Below, in pieces: positions 51,820 through 61,960 of a DNA stretch of 64,000 nt. The stretch's first letter is position 1; the number at the start of each line of letters is the position of its first letter. The notes under the pieces were generated by a model. That model worked only from the letters and a program-made list of their open reading frames with translations. It ran no database searches and was not told where the DNA came from. Both the position numbers and the translations under genes were made by a program. Source of the DNA: Bacillota bacterium (GTDB lineage Bacteria; Bacillota; Clostridia; Christensenellales; SZUA-584); NCBI GenBank assembly GCA_023461435.1, contig JAEYLC010000008.1:1-64000 (forward strand). Direction: 5' to 3'.

Positions 51820-54032
51820 TGGATTTTACCAGCTTGAACGAACCGCAGCGCGAAGCCGTGATCACCACGGAGGGCGCGGTGCTTGTGCTTGCGGGCGCCG
51901 GCAGCGGCAAAACCCGCGTGCTGACCACGCGTGCGGCTTACCTGATTGAGCAGGGCGTATCGCCCTTTCATATTCTCGCGCTCACATTCACCAACAAAGC
52001 CGCGGCGGAGATGAAATCGCGCATCGCGGCGCTCGTCCCCGACTCAGGCGACATGTGGGTGATGACGTTTCACGCGCTTTGCGCAAGGTTGCTGCGCATC
52101 GAAGGCGAGGTTCTCGGGTATTCGAGCAGCTTCACAATCTACGACGCGGGCGACGCGATGACCGTGGTCAAGGAGATTTTAAAGAACCTTGACGTCAGCA
52201 AGGAGGCCGTCGAGCCGCGCACCGTGAGGTACATGATCAGCCGCGCGAAAAACGCGGGCGTGAGCCCTGCGCGTTTCAAGGAGGTCTACGGCGAAGGCGA
52301 TGCCGTAAAATATTCGGGATGGGTCTACGCGCGCTATGAGGACAGGCTCCGCGCCGACAACGCGATGGATTTTGATGACCTGCTGTTAAAAACGTTGCAT
52401 CTGTTCGAGGAATATCCGGACGTGCTGGAAAAATACCGCCGCCGGTTCCGCTATATCATGGTGGATGAGTATCAGGACACCAACTCGGTGCAGTACAGCA
52501 TCGTTCAGCTGCTCGCGAAGGGCACCGGCAACATATTCGTGGTAGGCGACGACGACCAATCGATTTACGGCTGGCGCGGCGCGGACATCAGCAACATACT
52601 CGGCTTCGATAAGGACTTTCCGGGCGCTCACGTGATTCGGCTCGAGCAGAACTACCGCTCGCACCAGAGCATACTCGACGCCGCCAACGGCGTGATCCGT
52701 CACAACAGCGGCCGCATGGGCAAGGAGCTTTGGTCTAGCAACAAAACGGGCCAGAAGCCGCTCGAATTCGAAGCGGAGAGCGACCTTGAGGAAGCACAGT
52801 TTGTGGCCGAAAAAACAGCGAGCCTGCTGCGCGAGGGCAAATACACCGCAAGCGATATCGCCGTGCTTTACCGCGTGAACAGCCAGTCACGCGTGCTGGA
52901 GAACAAGCTCAAGGAGCGCGGCGTGCCATATGTGATATACGGCGGCCAAAGCTTTTACGAGCGCAAGGAGATCAAGGATCTGCTCGCCTATTTAAATTTG
53001 CTCTGCAACCCCGATGCCGACCTTTGCTTTATGCGCGCGATCGGCGTGCCCAAGCGCGGTATCGGCGATGTGTCTCTGGGCAAACTATATGCGGCGGCTC
53101 AGGCGCAGCACCGTTCACTCTGCGATATTTGCACCGAGCCCGAGGGCATGTCCAAAAAGGCCGCCGAATCGCTGACCGACTTCTGCGGCATGCTGCAGGA
53201 TATCCGTCTTGAGGTGGACTCTTCAGGTGTGCTTCAGATTGTGGAGCGCGTGTTCGAGGACTCGGGTCTGCGCACGATGATGCTCAATGATACGACGCCC
53301 GAAGGCCGCATGCGGCTGCTCAACGTCGAGGAATTTTTCAAGAGCGTATCGGATTTTGAGCGCGATATGCCGGCGCCGCACACGCTGGCCGCATTTCTGG
53401 AGCGCAGTGCGCTCATTTCGGACGTGGACGCCGTGGGCGACGAGGACGACAAGATCACGCTGATGACGCTGCACAGCGCCAAGGGCCTCGAATTTCCCGT
53501 CGTGTTCATCGTGGGCCTGCAGGAGGGGCTGCTGCCACACCAGATGAGCCTGATGGACGGCGATGTGGAGGAGGAGCGGCGGCTTTGCTATGTGGGCATG
53601 ACGCGCGCGAAAAAGCGGCTATACCTCACATGGAGCACCACGCGCTATGTGCGCATGGGCGCGAACTTTGAACGGGTCCCGTGCAAACGCTCGCGATTTT
53701 TAGAGGAGATTCCCGAGGGGTGCATGGAGCCCGCGGGCGTGAAAAGGCAGCCCCCGCCGTATTTCTCCCACGAACCGGTCAGCCAGAGCCCGTATTCGTT
53801 CGCGGCTCAGGGGCGCGTCAGCATGCCGTCCGCCGTGCCCGATTTGAATAAGAAAGCGGCGCATGTGCCGTCGGCTTTTTCGGCGGGCACCGTCGTCTCG
53901 CACCCGAAGTTCGGCCGCGGTCAGATCATCTCGACCAACGGCGAGGGCGAGGAAAAGATCGCCGTGGTGCGCTTTGAAACCGCGGGCGAAAAGAAAATGT
54001 TTGTGGCGTTCGCGCCTTTAGAAATACTGTAA
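51819..54032 (+). CDS. pcrA: ATP-dependent DNA helicase PcrA
   Basis: This 737-residue superfamily 1 helicase has Walker A AGAGSGKTRV, Walker B DEYQDTN, GDDDQSIYGWRGAD, the LMTLHSAKGLEF motif and a C-terminal Tudor-like tail (VVSHPKFGRGQI). It unwinds DNA in repair, plasmid replication and removal of stalled complexes. The ATG at 51819 shares a base with the yerC stop and follows AAGGAGG by five bases. The order pcrA-ligA is conserved in Firmicutes. Confidence 0.96.
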   Translation: MDFTSLNEPQREAVITTEGAVLVLAGAGSGKTRVLTTRAAYLIEQGVSPFHILALTFTNKAAAEMKSRIAALVPDSGDMWVMTFHALCARLLRIEGEVLGYSSSFTIYDAGDAMTVVKEILKNLDVSKEAVEPRTVRYMISRAKNAGVSPARFKEVYGEGDAVKYSGWVYARYEDRLRADNAMDFDDLLLKTLHLFEEYPDVLEKYRRRFRYIMVDEYQDTNSVQYSIVQLLAKGTGNIFVVGDDDQSIYGWRGADISNILGFDKDFPGAHVIRLEQNYRSHQSILDAANGVIRHNSGRMGKELWSSNKTGQKPLEFEAESDLEEAQFVAEKTASLLREGKYTASDIAVLYRVNSQSRVLENKLKERGVPYVIYGGQSFYERKEIKDLLAYLNLLCNPDADLCFMRAIGVPKRGIGDVSLGKLYAAAQAQHRSLCDICTEPEGMSKKAAESLTDFCGMLQDIRLEVDSSGVLQIVERVFEDSGLRTMMLNDTTPEGRMRLLNVEEFFKSVSDFERDMPAPHTLAAFLERSALISDVDAVGDEDDKITLMTLHSAKGLEFPVVFIVGLQEGLLPHQMSLMDGDVEEERRLCYVGMTRAKKRLYLTWSTTRYVRMGANFERVPCKRSRFLEEIPEGCMEPAGVKRQPPPYFSHEPVSQSPYSFAAQGRVSMPSAVPDLNKKAAHVPSAFSAGTVVSHPKFGRGQIISTNGEGEEKIAVVRFETAGEKKMFVAFAPLEIL

Positions 54033-54042
54033 GGAACGAAAA

Positions 54043-56001
54043 ATGGACGAAGCAAGCAAGCGGATCGACGCATTGACCGAAAAGCTCAACGAACACATTT
54101 ACCGATACTACACGCTAGACAACCCGTCTGTCAGCGATGCCGAATACGACGCGCTATATGACGAGCTCGAACGGCTTGAGAAACAGACGGGCTATGTGCG
54201 TCCTGATTCACCGACCAGGCGCATCGGCGGCGATGTGCTGCCCGGCTTTGAAAAACAGGCGCACCTTAAGCTGCTCTACAGCCTTGACAAGGTGCGCAGC
54301 GAAGATGAGCTCGCCGCATGGGAAGCGCGCGCGCGCAAGTTCTCGGCTGAGCCGTTCGTCTATATGGTCGAATACAAATTCGACGGACTCACCGTGAATC
54401 TGCGTTATGAAAACGGGCTGCTCGTTTCCGCCGCCACGCGCGGCGACGGCAGCGTGGGCGAGATCATCACCAAACAGGTAATGACGATCAAATCGGTGCC
54501 GCTGTCCATACCGTATAAAGGAAGGCTGGAGGTGCAGGGTGAGGGCATCATGCGCCTGTCAGTGCTCAAAAAATACAACGAGACCGCCGATGAGCCGCTT
54601 AAAAACGCGCGCAACGCGGCAGCGGGCGCGCTTCGCAACCTCGATCCCGCCGAAACCGCAAGGAGATCCTTAAGCCTGATCTGCTACAGCGTCGGGTATA
54701 TTGAGGACGCGCCGTTTGAAACGCATTCGCAGATGCTTGAGTTTCTGCGCGAGAATCATTTCCCGGTCAGCAGCTTCACGCAAAGGGCAAACAGCATTGC
54801 CGAGGTTGTTACAATAGTGAACAAAGCTGAACAATCCCGCTCATCTCTTGACTATCTGATCGACGGCGCGGTGATCAAGATCGACAGCTTCGCGGTGCGC
54901 GAGCAGCTCGGCTTCACGCAGAAGTTCCCGCGCTGGGCGGTCGCTTACAAGTTCGCGGCCGACGAAAAGACGACCATGCTGCTCGATGTGATCTGGCAGG
55001 TCGGGCGTACCGGCAAAATCACGCCGGGCGCCGTGCTCGAGCCGGTGGACATCGGCGGCGTGTCGGTCTCACGCGCAACGCTCAACAACGTCGGCGATAT
55101 TTTAAGGAAGAAGCTTAAGAAGAACGCGCGCGTATTCATCCGGCGCTCGGGCGATGTGATCCCCGAGATACTCGGCGTCGCGGAATACACGGAGACTTCG
55201 GAAGATATCGCCATACCGGACGTCTGCCCCGCCTGCGGCCACCCGCTCGTGGAAAAGGGCGCGCATCTGTTCTGCGAAAATCCGCTCGTCTGCCGCCCGC
55301 AGCTCACGCGCGCCGTGGCGCATTTCGCCTCGCGCGACGCGATGAACATCGAAACCTTCTCAGACAAAACGGCAGAAGCTTTATACGACCATTTGGGGCT
55401 GACCGACGTGTCAGACCTCTATTATCTTGACTATGAGCAGATCAAAGAGCTGCCCGGCTTCGGCCAAAAGAAAGCGGATAATCTGAATGCCGCCATCGAA
55501 AAGAGCAAGCTAAGGCCGCTCGGCAGCTTCATATACGCGCTCGGTATACCGGGCATCGGCGCCAAAACGGGCAAGGACCTGGCCGTCAAATTTAAGAGCA
55601 TGGATGAGCTGATGCTGGCCGATATGGAGAGCCTTGTCGCCATCGACGGCATCGGCGAAACGCTCGCGCAGAACATCGTGGATTTCTTCGCGGACAGCCG
55701 CGCGCGCGGCATTGTCGCGCGCATGCTCGAGGCGGGCGTCGCTCCCGTGTTCGAGCAGGTCAAAGCCGCCGATTCCGCGTTATCCGGCAAAAAAATCGTG
55801 CTGACGGGCACGCTCTCAAAATACACGCGCAAGGAAGCCTCAAACATCATCGAATCGCTCGGCGGCGAGGTCGTCTCCTCGGTCAGCAAAAACACCGATT
55901 TCGTGCTCGCGGGAGAAAGCGCGGGCAGCAAGCTCGATAAAGCACAGGCGCTCGGCATCACGGTGATCGACGAAGACCAGTTTGAGATGCTGATAAAATA
56001 G
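54043..56001 (+). CDS. ligA: NAD-dependent DNA ligase
   Basis: This 652-residue enzyme seals nicks using NAD. The NAD-binding Ia domain is at the start, the adenylation Lys is in VEYKFDGLT, and an OB fold and a Cys4 zinc finger (CPACG...CENPLVC) follow. Helix-hairpin-helix repeats (LPGFGQKKADNL; GIPGIGAKTG; IDGIGETLA) and a C-terminal BRCT domain (SGKKIVLTGTLSKYTRKEA) complete it. It starts 11 bp after pcrA. Confidence 0.96.
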   Translation: MDEASKRIDALTEKLNEHIYRYYTLDNPSVSDAEYDALYDELERLEKQTGYVRPDSPTRRIGGDVLPGFEKQAHLKLLYSLDKVRSEDELAAWEARARKFSAEPFVYMVEYKFDGLTVNLRYENGLLVSAATRGDGSVGEIITKQVMTIKSVPLSIPYKGRLEVQGEGIMRLSVLKKYNETADEPLKNARNAAAGALRNLDPAETARRSLSLICYSVGYIEDAPFETHSQMLEFLRENHFPVSSFTQRANSIAEVVTIVNKAEQSRSSLDYLIDGAVIKIDSFAVREQLGFTQKFPRWAVAYKFAADEKTTMLLDVIWQVGRTGKITPGAVLEPVDIGGVSVSRATLNNVGDILRKKLKKNARVFIRRSGDVIPEILGVAEYTETSEDIAIPDVCPACGHPLVEKGAHLFCENPLVCRPQLTRAVAHFASRDAMNIETFSDKTAEALYDHLGLTDVSDLYYLDYEQIKELPGFGQKKADNLNAAIEKSKLRPLGSFIYALGIPGIGAKTGKDLAVKFKSMDELMLADMESLVAIDGIGETLAQNIVDFFADSRARGIVARMLEAGVAPVFEQVKAADSALSGKKIVLTGTLSKYTRKEASNIIESLGGEVVSSVSKNTDFVLAGESAGSKLDKAQALGITVIDEDQFEMLIK

Positions 56002-56035
56002 GCATTTTCATTTCCCGTGTATAATCATTTGGCTT

Positions 56036-56215
56036 TTGTGGGGTGGAACCCTGACTGCGCTCACATGGGGACTGGTCAGCCGCTTCACCAAAGGCGATTT
56101 GTTGATCGGCCTGATCGCCTGCTTTGGCGCCCCACTGTACGACATCGCCTGTCTTGCTGTCAAAAGGAACGTCTATATCGCTTATCCGCTCATTTTGTTC
56201 ATGCTTATCGTGTGA
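56036..56215 (+). pseudogene. Membrane-protein remnant or small membrane ORF
   Basis: Just after ligA a frame encodes about 59 hydrophobic residues: WGGTLTALTWGLVSRFTKGD, LLIGLIACFGAPLYDIACL, then YIAYPLILFMLIV and stop. A TTG at 56036 is the only plausible start and has no good ribosome site. It looks like the C-terminal part of a lost two- or three-helix membrane protein, but a genuine small gene is possible. Confidence 0.35.
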
Positions 56216-56290
56216 CCAAGAACGCTTCGCTGAGTCAGACTGCTCTGCTCTCGTCCGTCTTATGAATAAATATTAATTTCGAGGTGGCCT

Positions 56291-56683
56291 ATGACTATAA
56301 GACAATATTCCGCGCAGGATGAAGCCAACCTGCATGAGCTGTTGCTGGACGAAGGCGACGACTGGTCATGTTATTCACAGCCGGATGCTTTCGAAAGGTA
56401 TAAATGTGCGATAAACAGCTCGCTCGTTTATGTCGCTTATGAAGGCGATACGCTGTGCGGATATGTGCGGTGCCGTGATGATAACGGCTTCGGCATATAC
56501 GTCTATGATCTGCTCGTTAACAAATCCTTCCGAGGCCGTTCATTCGGCAGGCTGCTGATGGAGCGGGTTTGCGCGGATTTTCCTGCCGACACGGTTTATG
56601 TGATGAGCGGCGTCGATGACTATTATGAGAAGCTGGGATATCCCCGTGAAGGGTCTGTTTTTACAGTACAAGTCAAAGACTAA
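56291..56683 (+). CDS. GNAT-family N-acetyltransferase
   Basis: This 130-residue protein has the GNAT core: strand GYVRCRDD, acetyl-CoA loop NKSFRGRSFGRLLMERV and the late YEKLGYPREG that closes the fold. The acceptor is unknown. A GAGGTGG ribosome site precedes the start. A terminator follows at 56755-56783, so the gene is a single unit. Confidence 0.85.
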   Translation: MTIRQYSAQDEANLHELLLDEGDDWSCYSQPDAFERYKCAINSSLVYVAYEGDTLCGYVRCRDDNGFGIYVYDLLVNKSFRGRSFGRLLMERVCADFPADTVYVMSGVDDYYEKLGYPREGSVFTVQVKD

Positions 56684-56754
56684 TGGGCGCATCGCCATAC
56701 AATATTCGTTTTTTTCGCTGGGCAGACAATCGCAGACCAGCGGTATTAACAAAG

Positions 56755-56783
56755 AAAGGCCGGACATCTGAACGGCCCCTTTT
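56755..56783 (+). terminator. Terminator of the GNAT gene
   Basis: GGCCG pairs with CGGCC, extended by AAA/TTT, with a TTTT tail on the plus strand. Confidence 0.6.
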
Positions 56784-56981
56784 GCGCCCTCGTGCAATGT
56801 CCGCGTTTAAAAGCGGCAAACGAATGTCTGCGTGGATTGCGCTGCTCAACCCGAATCCAAGCCGGGCCAGCGGCGCTGCAACAGTTTTTGTCTTGTTTTG
56901 TCGCCTTTTGTTTCCTTTTGTCAGGTACATTTCACTATAATGCTCCGTTTTTGATGAGGATTTTCATATGAAAAGCATAAC

Positions 56982-57016
56982 AAAAGGCCTCCGGTTAACC
57001 GAAAGCCTTGATTTTT
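56982..57016. terminator. Bidirectional terminator before the murC 3-prime end
   Basis: AAGGC/GCCTT arms enclose a GGTTAACC palindrome, with T-rich tails on both strands. It would end murC transcription, 140 bp after the stop codon. Confidence 0.55.
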
Positions 57017-57158
57017 GATAGCACAATCTTTGTTTTTACAGCGCAGCAGCCCCTAATACTGATTGCTTATGCCGTTTTGGTGATGCAACCGCTGTTTTTT
57101 CGTAGAAATGTTCTAGTATGTTATATTTTATTCTTTATTGTTACGCATTTCGGACTTT

Positions 57159-58523
57159 TTACAGCAGTTTTTTCGTCTCTCTGTCCACGCTGCCGGATCC
57201 GAGTGTCACCACGATGTCACCGGCAGCCGCGTTTTCATCAAGGTAAGCGCTGATCTCTTCAAACGTCGCAATATACTTGCACGCCGCATTGGGGCTGATC
57301 GCCGCCACGAGGTCGCGCGCATGGATCTCGCCGCGGTCAATATCGCGGCCCGGATAGATATCCGGCACGAGCACCATGTCCGCGTCGCCAAAGCTCACGG
57401 CGTATTTGTCTTTGAGCGTTTTGGCGCGTGTATAAGAGTTGCACTGGAACACGACCCAGAGCTTTTGATGCGGATACTTGGAGGCCGCGTTGAGACACGC
57501 CATGATTTCGCTCGGATGGTGCGCATAGTCGTGAATCACTTTGACGCCGTTTTTTTCGCCCACGAGTTCAAACCGGCGTCCCGCCAGATGATACTTTGTG
57601 AGCGCGTTCGCCGCGTCCTCAAGATCAATGCCAAACACCTCGCTGCAAACCGTCATCGCGGCAAGCGCGTTCGCCATGTTGTGGCGCCCCACCACATTAA
57701 GCTTCACGCGGGCTTTGCCCTTGGGCGACACCACGTCAAACGCAGGGCATCCCATATCGTCATATTCGGCGTTCTGCGCCACATAATCCGCGTTTTCAAA
57801 GCCGTATGTCACCACGCCGCGCCCGCAAGCTTTCGCCACATCCATCACAAGCGGATCGTGCACGTTGGCAAACAGCACGCCGCTTGGCGGCAGCAGGCTC
57901 ACAAACCTCGCGAACGTTTCGGCAATTTCATCGATGCTCTTATAATAATCAAGATGATCGTCATCAATATTGTTGATCAGTGTGTGTGTGGGCGAGAGCT
58001 TTAAGAAGCTGCCCACGTATTCACAGGCCTCGGTCAGGAAAGCGGGATAATCGCCGATCGCGACGCCGCCGCCCAGAAAATCGACCATGCCGCCCACATG
58101 CACGGTCAGGTTCACCGCGCACTCGCGCAATATCAGCGCGCACATCGATGTGATCGTGGTTTTGCCGTGGCACCCCGCAATACCGATCACCGTCTCAAAC
58201 TGACGGCTGATCTGCCCCAAAAGCTCGGCGCGCTCCAGCATGGGCAGCCCTAAAGCCTTGGCTCCGTCGTATTCAACATTGCCGGGCTTGATCGCGGCGG
58301 AATAAATCACGAGCGACGCGTCTCCCAAATTTTTCGCATCGTGCCCGATGACAAACGGAACATTTTCACTTTCAAGCTTTTTCGTAAACGCCGATTCGGT
58401 AATATCGGAGCCCTGAGACTTATACCCAAGGTTCTTTAAAATGATCGCGAGACCGCTCATGCTGCAGCCGCCGATACCGATAAAATGAACAGCTTTCCCT
58501 TTATAATTCTGCAAAGAAATCAT
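57159..58523 (-). CDS. murC: UDP-N-acetylmuramate-L-alanine ligase
   Basis: This 454-residue Mur ligase adds L-alanine to UDP-MurNAc in the cytoplasm. Features are the N-terminal GIGGCSMSGLAIIL, the ATP loop GCHGKTTITSM, the central HTLINNIDDDHLDYY and a C-terminal domain with YAHHPSEI. The start at 58523 follows CGAGG; a GTG two codons earlier is the alternative. It is divergent from purR. Confidence 0.94.
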   Translation of the reverse strand: MISLQNYKGKAVHFIGIGGCSMSGLAIILKNLGYKSQGSDITESAFTKKLESENVPFVIGHDAKNLGDASLVIYSAAIKPGNVEYDGAKALGLPMLERAELLGQISRQFETVIGIAGCHGKTTITSMCALILRECAVNLTVHVGGMVDFLGGGVAIGDYPAFLTEACEYVGSFLKLSPTHTLINNIDDDHLDYYKSIDEIAETFARFVSLLPPSGVLFANVHDPLVMDVAKACGRGVVTYGFENADYVAQNAEYDDMGCPAFDVVSPKGKARVKLNVVGRHNMANALAAMTVCSEVFGIDLEDAANALTKYHLAGRRFELVGEKNGVKVIHDYAHHPSEIMACLNAASKYPHQKLWVVFQCNSYTRAKTLKDKYAVSFGDADMVLVPDIYPGRDIDRGEIHARDLVAAISPNAACKYIATFEEISAYLDENAAAGDIVVTLGSGSVDRETKKLL

Positions 58524-58676
58524 AGACACCTCGTTATGTCATATGCTATTTAACCGCATATCACTGCATTATACTCCAAACATCGCGCGAATATCAATAA
58601 AAAAAGCTTCGGCTATTTAAAAATTGATTCACAGGTTCTATAATGAAAAATAAAGTTTGTCAAAGGAGACCGTTTT

Positions 58677-59483
58677 ATGGATAAGGCCGACAGGAAAACG
58701 CGCCTCGCGGTGGTGGCTGCGATACTCACGCGTGAACCCGGCAAAACGTATTCTCTCAAAGTGTTTTGCGATATGTTCGGAGCCGCCAAATCCACGATGA
58801 GCGAAGATATTGCGATTTTGAAAAGCATGTTCAAAACATACGGTCAGGGCGATATTGAGGTGACGCTCGGCGCGGGCGGCGGCGTGCGTTTTATTCCTGT
58901 GATGCCCGTGGCTTCGCGTGAAGCCGTTCTTTATGATATCGCCGAAAAGCTTTCGGACCCTACACGCATATTGCCCGGCGGCTACATTTACACCGTCGAT
59001 ATTTTTTCCAATCCCAAATATGTCTCTCCCATGGCTGATATCCTTGCGGGCATGTTCATTAAAACGAACCCCGACTTTGTCGCGACAGTGGAAACGAAGG
59101 GCGTCGCCCTTGCGCTGTTTGTGGCGCGTGCTCTGTCAAAGCCGCTCGTCATCGCGCGGCGCGATCTCAGGATCACCGAAGGCTCCGTGGTCACGATCAA
59201 CTACTTGACCGGTTCTTCGCGGCGCATGATGACAATGTCTCTCTCAAAGCGCGCGGTAGCGCCGGGCCAAAAGGCGCTGCTGATCGACGACTTTATTGCG
59301 GGCGGCGGCACGGTTCACGCACTGTTTGAAATGATGAAGGAATTCTCAATCACCGTTGTCGGGTGCGGCGCAGGCATCGTCACCCGCACTCCCGAAAAAA
59401 AGCAGATCGACAACTTCAAAGCCCTGCTTATGCTCGAAAGTGTCGATCCATCAGCTGAAAAAATCGTCATCAAGCCCATATAA
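58677..59483 (+). CDS. purR: Pur operon repressor PurR (Bacillus type)
   Basis: This 268-residue protein has an N-terminal winged helix (TYSLKVFCDMFGAAKSTMSED) and a phosphoribosyltransferase-like domain with the PRPP motif LLIDDFIAGGGTV. In Bacillus it represses purine genes and is released by PRPP. No purine synthesis genes are in the window. It is divergent from murC and starts after CAAAGGAGA. Confidence 0.93.
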   Translation: MDKADRKTRLAVVAAILTREPGKTYSLKVFCDMFGAAKSTMSEDIAILKSMFKTYGQGDIEVTLGAGGGVRFIPVMPVASREAVLYDIAEKLSDPTRILPGGYIYTVDIFSNPKYVSPMADILAGMFIKTNPDFVATVETKGVALALFVARALSKPLVIARRDLRITEGSVVTINYLTGSSRRMMTMSLSKRAVAPGQKALLIDDFIAGGGTVHALFEMMKEFSITVVGCGAGIVTRTPEKKQIDNFKALLMLESVDPSAEKIVIKPI

Positions 59484-59593
59484 AACCCGAACATTCCTAC
59501 ATATGTACATTGACTATTTTTGTCGAAAAAGTCAAAAGTCGTGCCGAAAAGTGTATAATCAGCATAAAACCGCATCGCAACCGGAGGTGCTGT

Positions 59594-61912
59594 ATGGGGG
59601 ATGGGGAATTGTCTGTTTTGGGGCAGATTCTTTTTACTGTAAAGAAAACAAAAAAACACCTGATTTTTGAGAAAATCGGTCCGACATCTGTTGACGAATC
59701 TCAAGCGGATTTTTTAAGTACTTTCACCGAGCAGGCTAAAAACGAAATTTTATCAATATGCACCCAAGCGGTTTCTGAAAGGAATAACGCCGAGTGTTTT
59801 CATACAAACCTTTATGGGCGTCCTTATAACATCACACTGATCACCCAATTTGAACATGCATTTGTTTTTTTGGCAGCGGAAGATCCGAACGGCAAAGCCG
59901 ATTGTGCGCCTGAAAATTCAGCTTTTTATAAATTATGCAGTGTCACTCAAAGCGGCGTGTTTTTCTGGCGCGTGAAAAACAATGAGTTCTACCTCTCATA
60001 TGCGAATGCATCTTATTTTCTTCAAACAGGTTTGCCGGACAGGGCTATACGCAAAAAGCCTGATGATATCTATAGTCCCAAAAAAGCTTCTCTCATTCGA
60101 TCGCATCTTGAAAATTGCGTTCAATTAATGAGTTCCGTCTCATTTCATAACAAATTAAACAAAAAGACATTTGCAGTGACGTTTTACCCCGAGATCAAAG
60201 ACGGGCTTGTTGTTCGCGTTATGGGCGTCAGTACGGATATAACGGAACAAGCCGGCAAAATCGATCAGCTTGAACAAAGCAAAATGCAGGCATACCAGTA
60301 TGAAACTATGCTTCAGGAGCATATCCGGTTTGAAGAAGTTCTGTCACGGTCCGCAAGGGAGTTCTTGGATTCAGGGCTGTCCGGTTTTAATGATTGCCTT
60401 CAAAGAATGGTCCTAAGCCTTGGTCCGCTGTTTGAAGCGGATTGGGCATTCGCCTGCAAAAGCAATACCGCCCTTTGCGGCGTCAGCAGCCAATGGCTGG
60501 CGCGCGCCGAATCGGGCTGCGAACGGCTTCGCGGCATCGCGGAAGGCACCGGCTTTTGCGCATGGGCTTCACAGCTCCGAGCCGGGCGCATCCTCGTTGT
60601 CAACGATATTCATAAGGAACTGCCTTCTCTTTATACTGCGCTTAAGAATGCGGGCAGCCCTGAGGTTTGCTCATTCATTGCTGTTCCTGTGCTTCGCTCT
60701 GATGAATTTTGGGGTGTGCTCTGCGTCGCGTCTTTTTACCAGAAACGCATCTGGACAACCAGGGAGATCAGCGGGCTTAAAACCGCGGCGGATATCGTTA
60801 TGAGCGCTTACCTTCGCACCAAGACGGAAAAGCAGCTCAGTGAATCCAACAGGGTGCTGGTGGAGTACGACGAATGCCTTCAGGATATGCTGTCTGTGCA
60901 GGAATCGCTTAGTACCGTGACAAGACAATTTTTAAGCGCCGATCCCCAGAGCTTCGGCCATTGCGTCAGCGATATGCTGATGACGCTAAGCGATCTTGCG
61001 GATATTGATCAGGCCTGCATCACCATTTTAAACGAAGCTTCTCCCAAATGTTATTCCTGGCACAAAAAAGGTCTGTGTTTTCAGGCCTACGATCACGAAA
61101 AAGTCAATCTGATCTTTTCAGGATGGAATGGCTTTTTGAACAATTCCGAATATGTCGCGATTGAAGATATCTCACAGGAGATCAATACGCTTCCGACATC
61201 CATGCAAGATTACATAATGAACACGGGCTTGAAATCTCTGCTGATAATTCCCATTCGCATTGGAGATTCGCTCACGGCTGTCATGTTTCTTGTCAAGGTA
61301 TTGGGCAGCTGCCACTGGGAGAATCCGATCATCCATACAGCCAAGCAATTTGCGGAGCTTTTTCAGGATGCATATTCAAGGATGTGCAAACAGCGGCGGC
61401 TTCTGCTCGAGATCAAATCCGATTCTGACACAGCCAGAGAAACACTGGCTCAAGCTGAGATAATCAAAAGGGTCGCGGAATGTGCACAGCAGCTGATTGA
61501 CGCAACCGCCGAAAATCTGTCGTCTATATACTGCGCGGTCTGCAGAGCCATAGCTGAGCATCTGCCTGTCGACTCGATCAATCTGACTCAATACAGCCAG
61601 GATTACACGAAAACATTCATCGTCTTTAATTGGCGCGCGTCGGGCGCGCTTTCCAAAAGTGCAAACAGCCGGCACACGGGTCACGACAGTGTGGTCTTAA
61701 GCATCCCTGTATTTTATCGCGACATTGTCTGGGGCTGTCTTCTTGTCAATTTAATCTGCCAATCGCCGGCGGATGGGTTCATGAAGGCGCTGGAGATGGT
61801 CGCAGAGTGCTTTGTCCGCGCCTACATGCGCATCCATCCGGACAAAAATGATTTTTTAGAGAGTCCCAAACACATAGCTGTTTCCCTCTCACCGCGTCCC
61901 TTTGCGATCTAA
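59594..61912 (+). CDS. PAS and GAF multi-sensor protein without output domain
   Basis: This 772-residue protein has no signal peptide. A PAS domain lies at about 110-235 (GVFFWRVKNNEFYLSYANAS to GVSTDITEQ). GAF-like domains follow at about 260-430, 460-610 and 640-750; they are judged from pattern and length (for instance CSFIAVPVLRSDEFWGVLCV). I see no kinase, GGDEF, HTH or phosphatase motif, and the frame simply ends. The start at 59594 has CCGGAGGTG upstream. Possible roles are a partner sensor or a scaffold. Confidence 0.7.
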   Translation: MGDGELSVLGQILFTVKKTKKHLIFEKIGPTSVDESQADFLSTFTEQAKNEILSICTQAVSERNNAECFHTNLYGRPYNITLITQFEHAFVFLAAEDPNGKADCAPENSAFYKLCSVTQSGVFFWRVKNNEFYLSYANASYFLQTGLPDRAIRKKPDDIYSPKKASLIRSHLENCVQLMSSVSFHNKLNKKTFAVTFYPEIKDGLVVRVMGVSTDITEQAGKIDQLEQSKMQAYQYETMLQEHIRFEEVLSRSAREFLDSGLSGFNDCLQRMVLSLGPLFEADWAFACKSNTALCGVSSQWLARAESGCERLRGIAEGTGFCAWASQLRAGRILVVNDIHKELPSLYTALKNAGSPEVCSFIAVPVLRSDEFWGVLCVASFYQKRIWTTREISGLKTAADIVMSAYLRTKTEKQLSESNRVLVEYDECLQDMLSVQESLSTVTRQFLSADPQSFGHCVSDMLMTLSDLADIDQACITILNEASPKCYSWHKKGLCFQAYDHEKVNLIFSGWNGFLNNSEYVAIEDISQEINTLPTSMQDYIMNTGLKSLLIIPIRIGDSLTAVMFLVKVLGSCHWENPIIHTAKQFAELFQDAYSRMCKQRRLLLEIKSDSDTARETLAQAEIIKRVAECAQQLIDATAENLSSIYCAVCRAIAEHLPVDSINLTQYSQDYTKTFIVFNWRASGALSKSANSRHTGHDSVVLSIPVFYRDIVWGCLLVNLICQSPADGFMKALEMVAECFVRAYMRIHPDKNDFLESPKHIAVSLSPRPFAI

Positions 61913-61960
61913 AGTTCGCTTGCGTTGCAGTCTTAAACCGGTCATGCTATAATTTTATGT

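Larger units (their letters stand above)
56684..57158. other. Intergenic region with two terminators
   Basis: This 475-bp stretch between convergent genes contains hairpins at 56755-56783 and 56982-57016. Open frames on both strands overlap each other and have no ribosome sites or family likeness, so I do not call them genes. Confidence 0.5.

Noticed and set aside
56683..56940. Overlapping 85-codon frames on both strands
   Set aside because: They contain a terminator, overlap each other and have no start signals.
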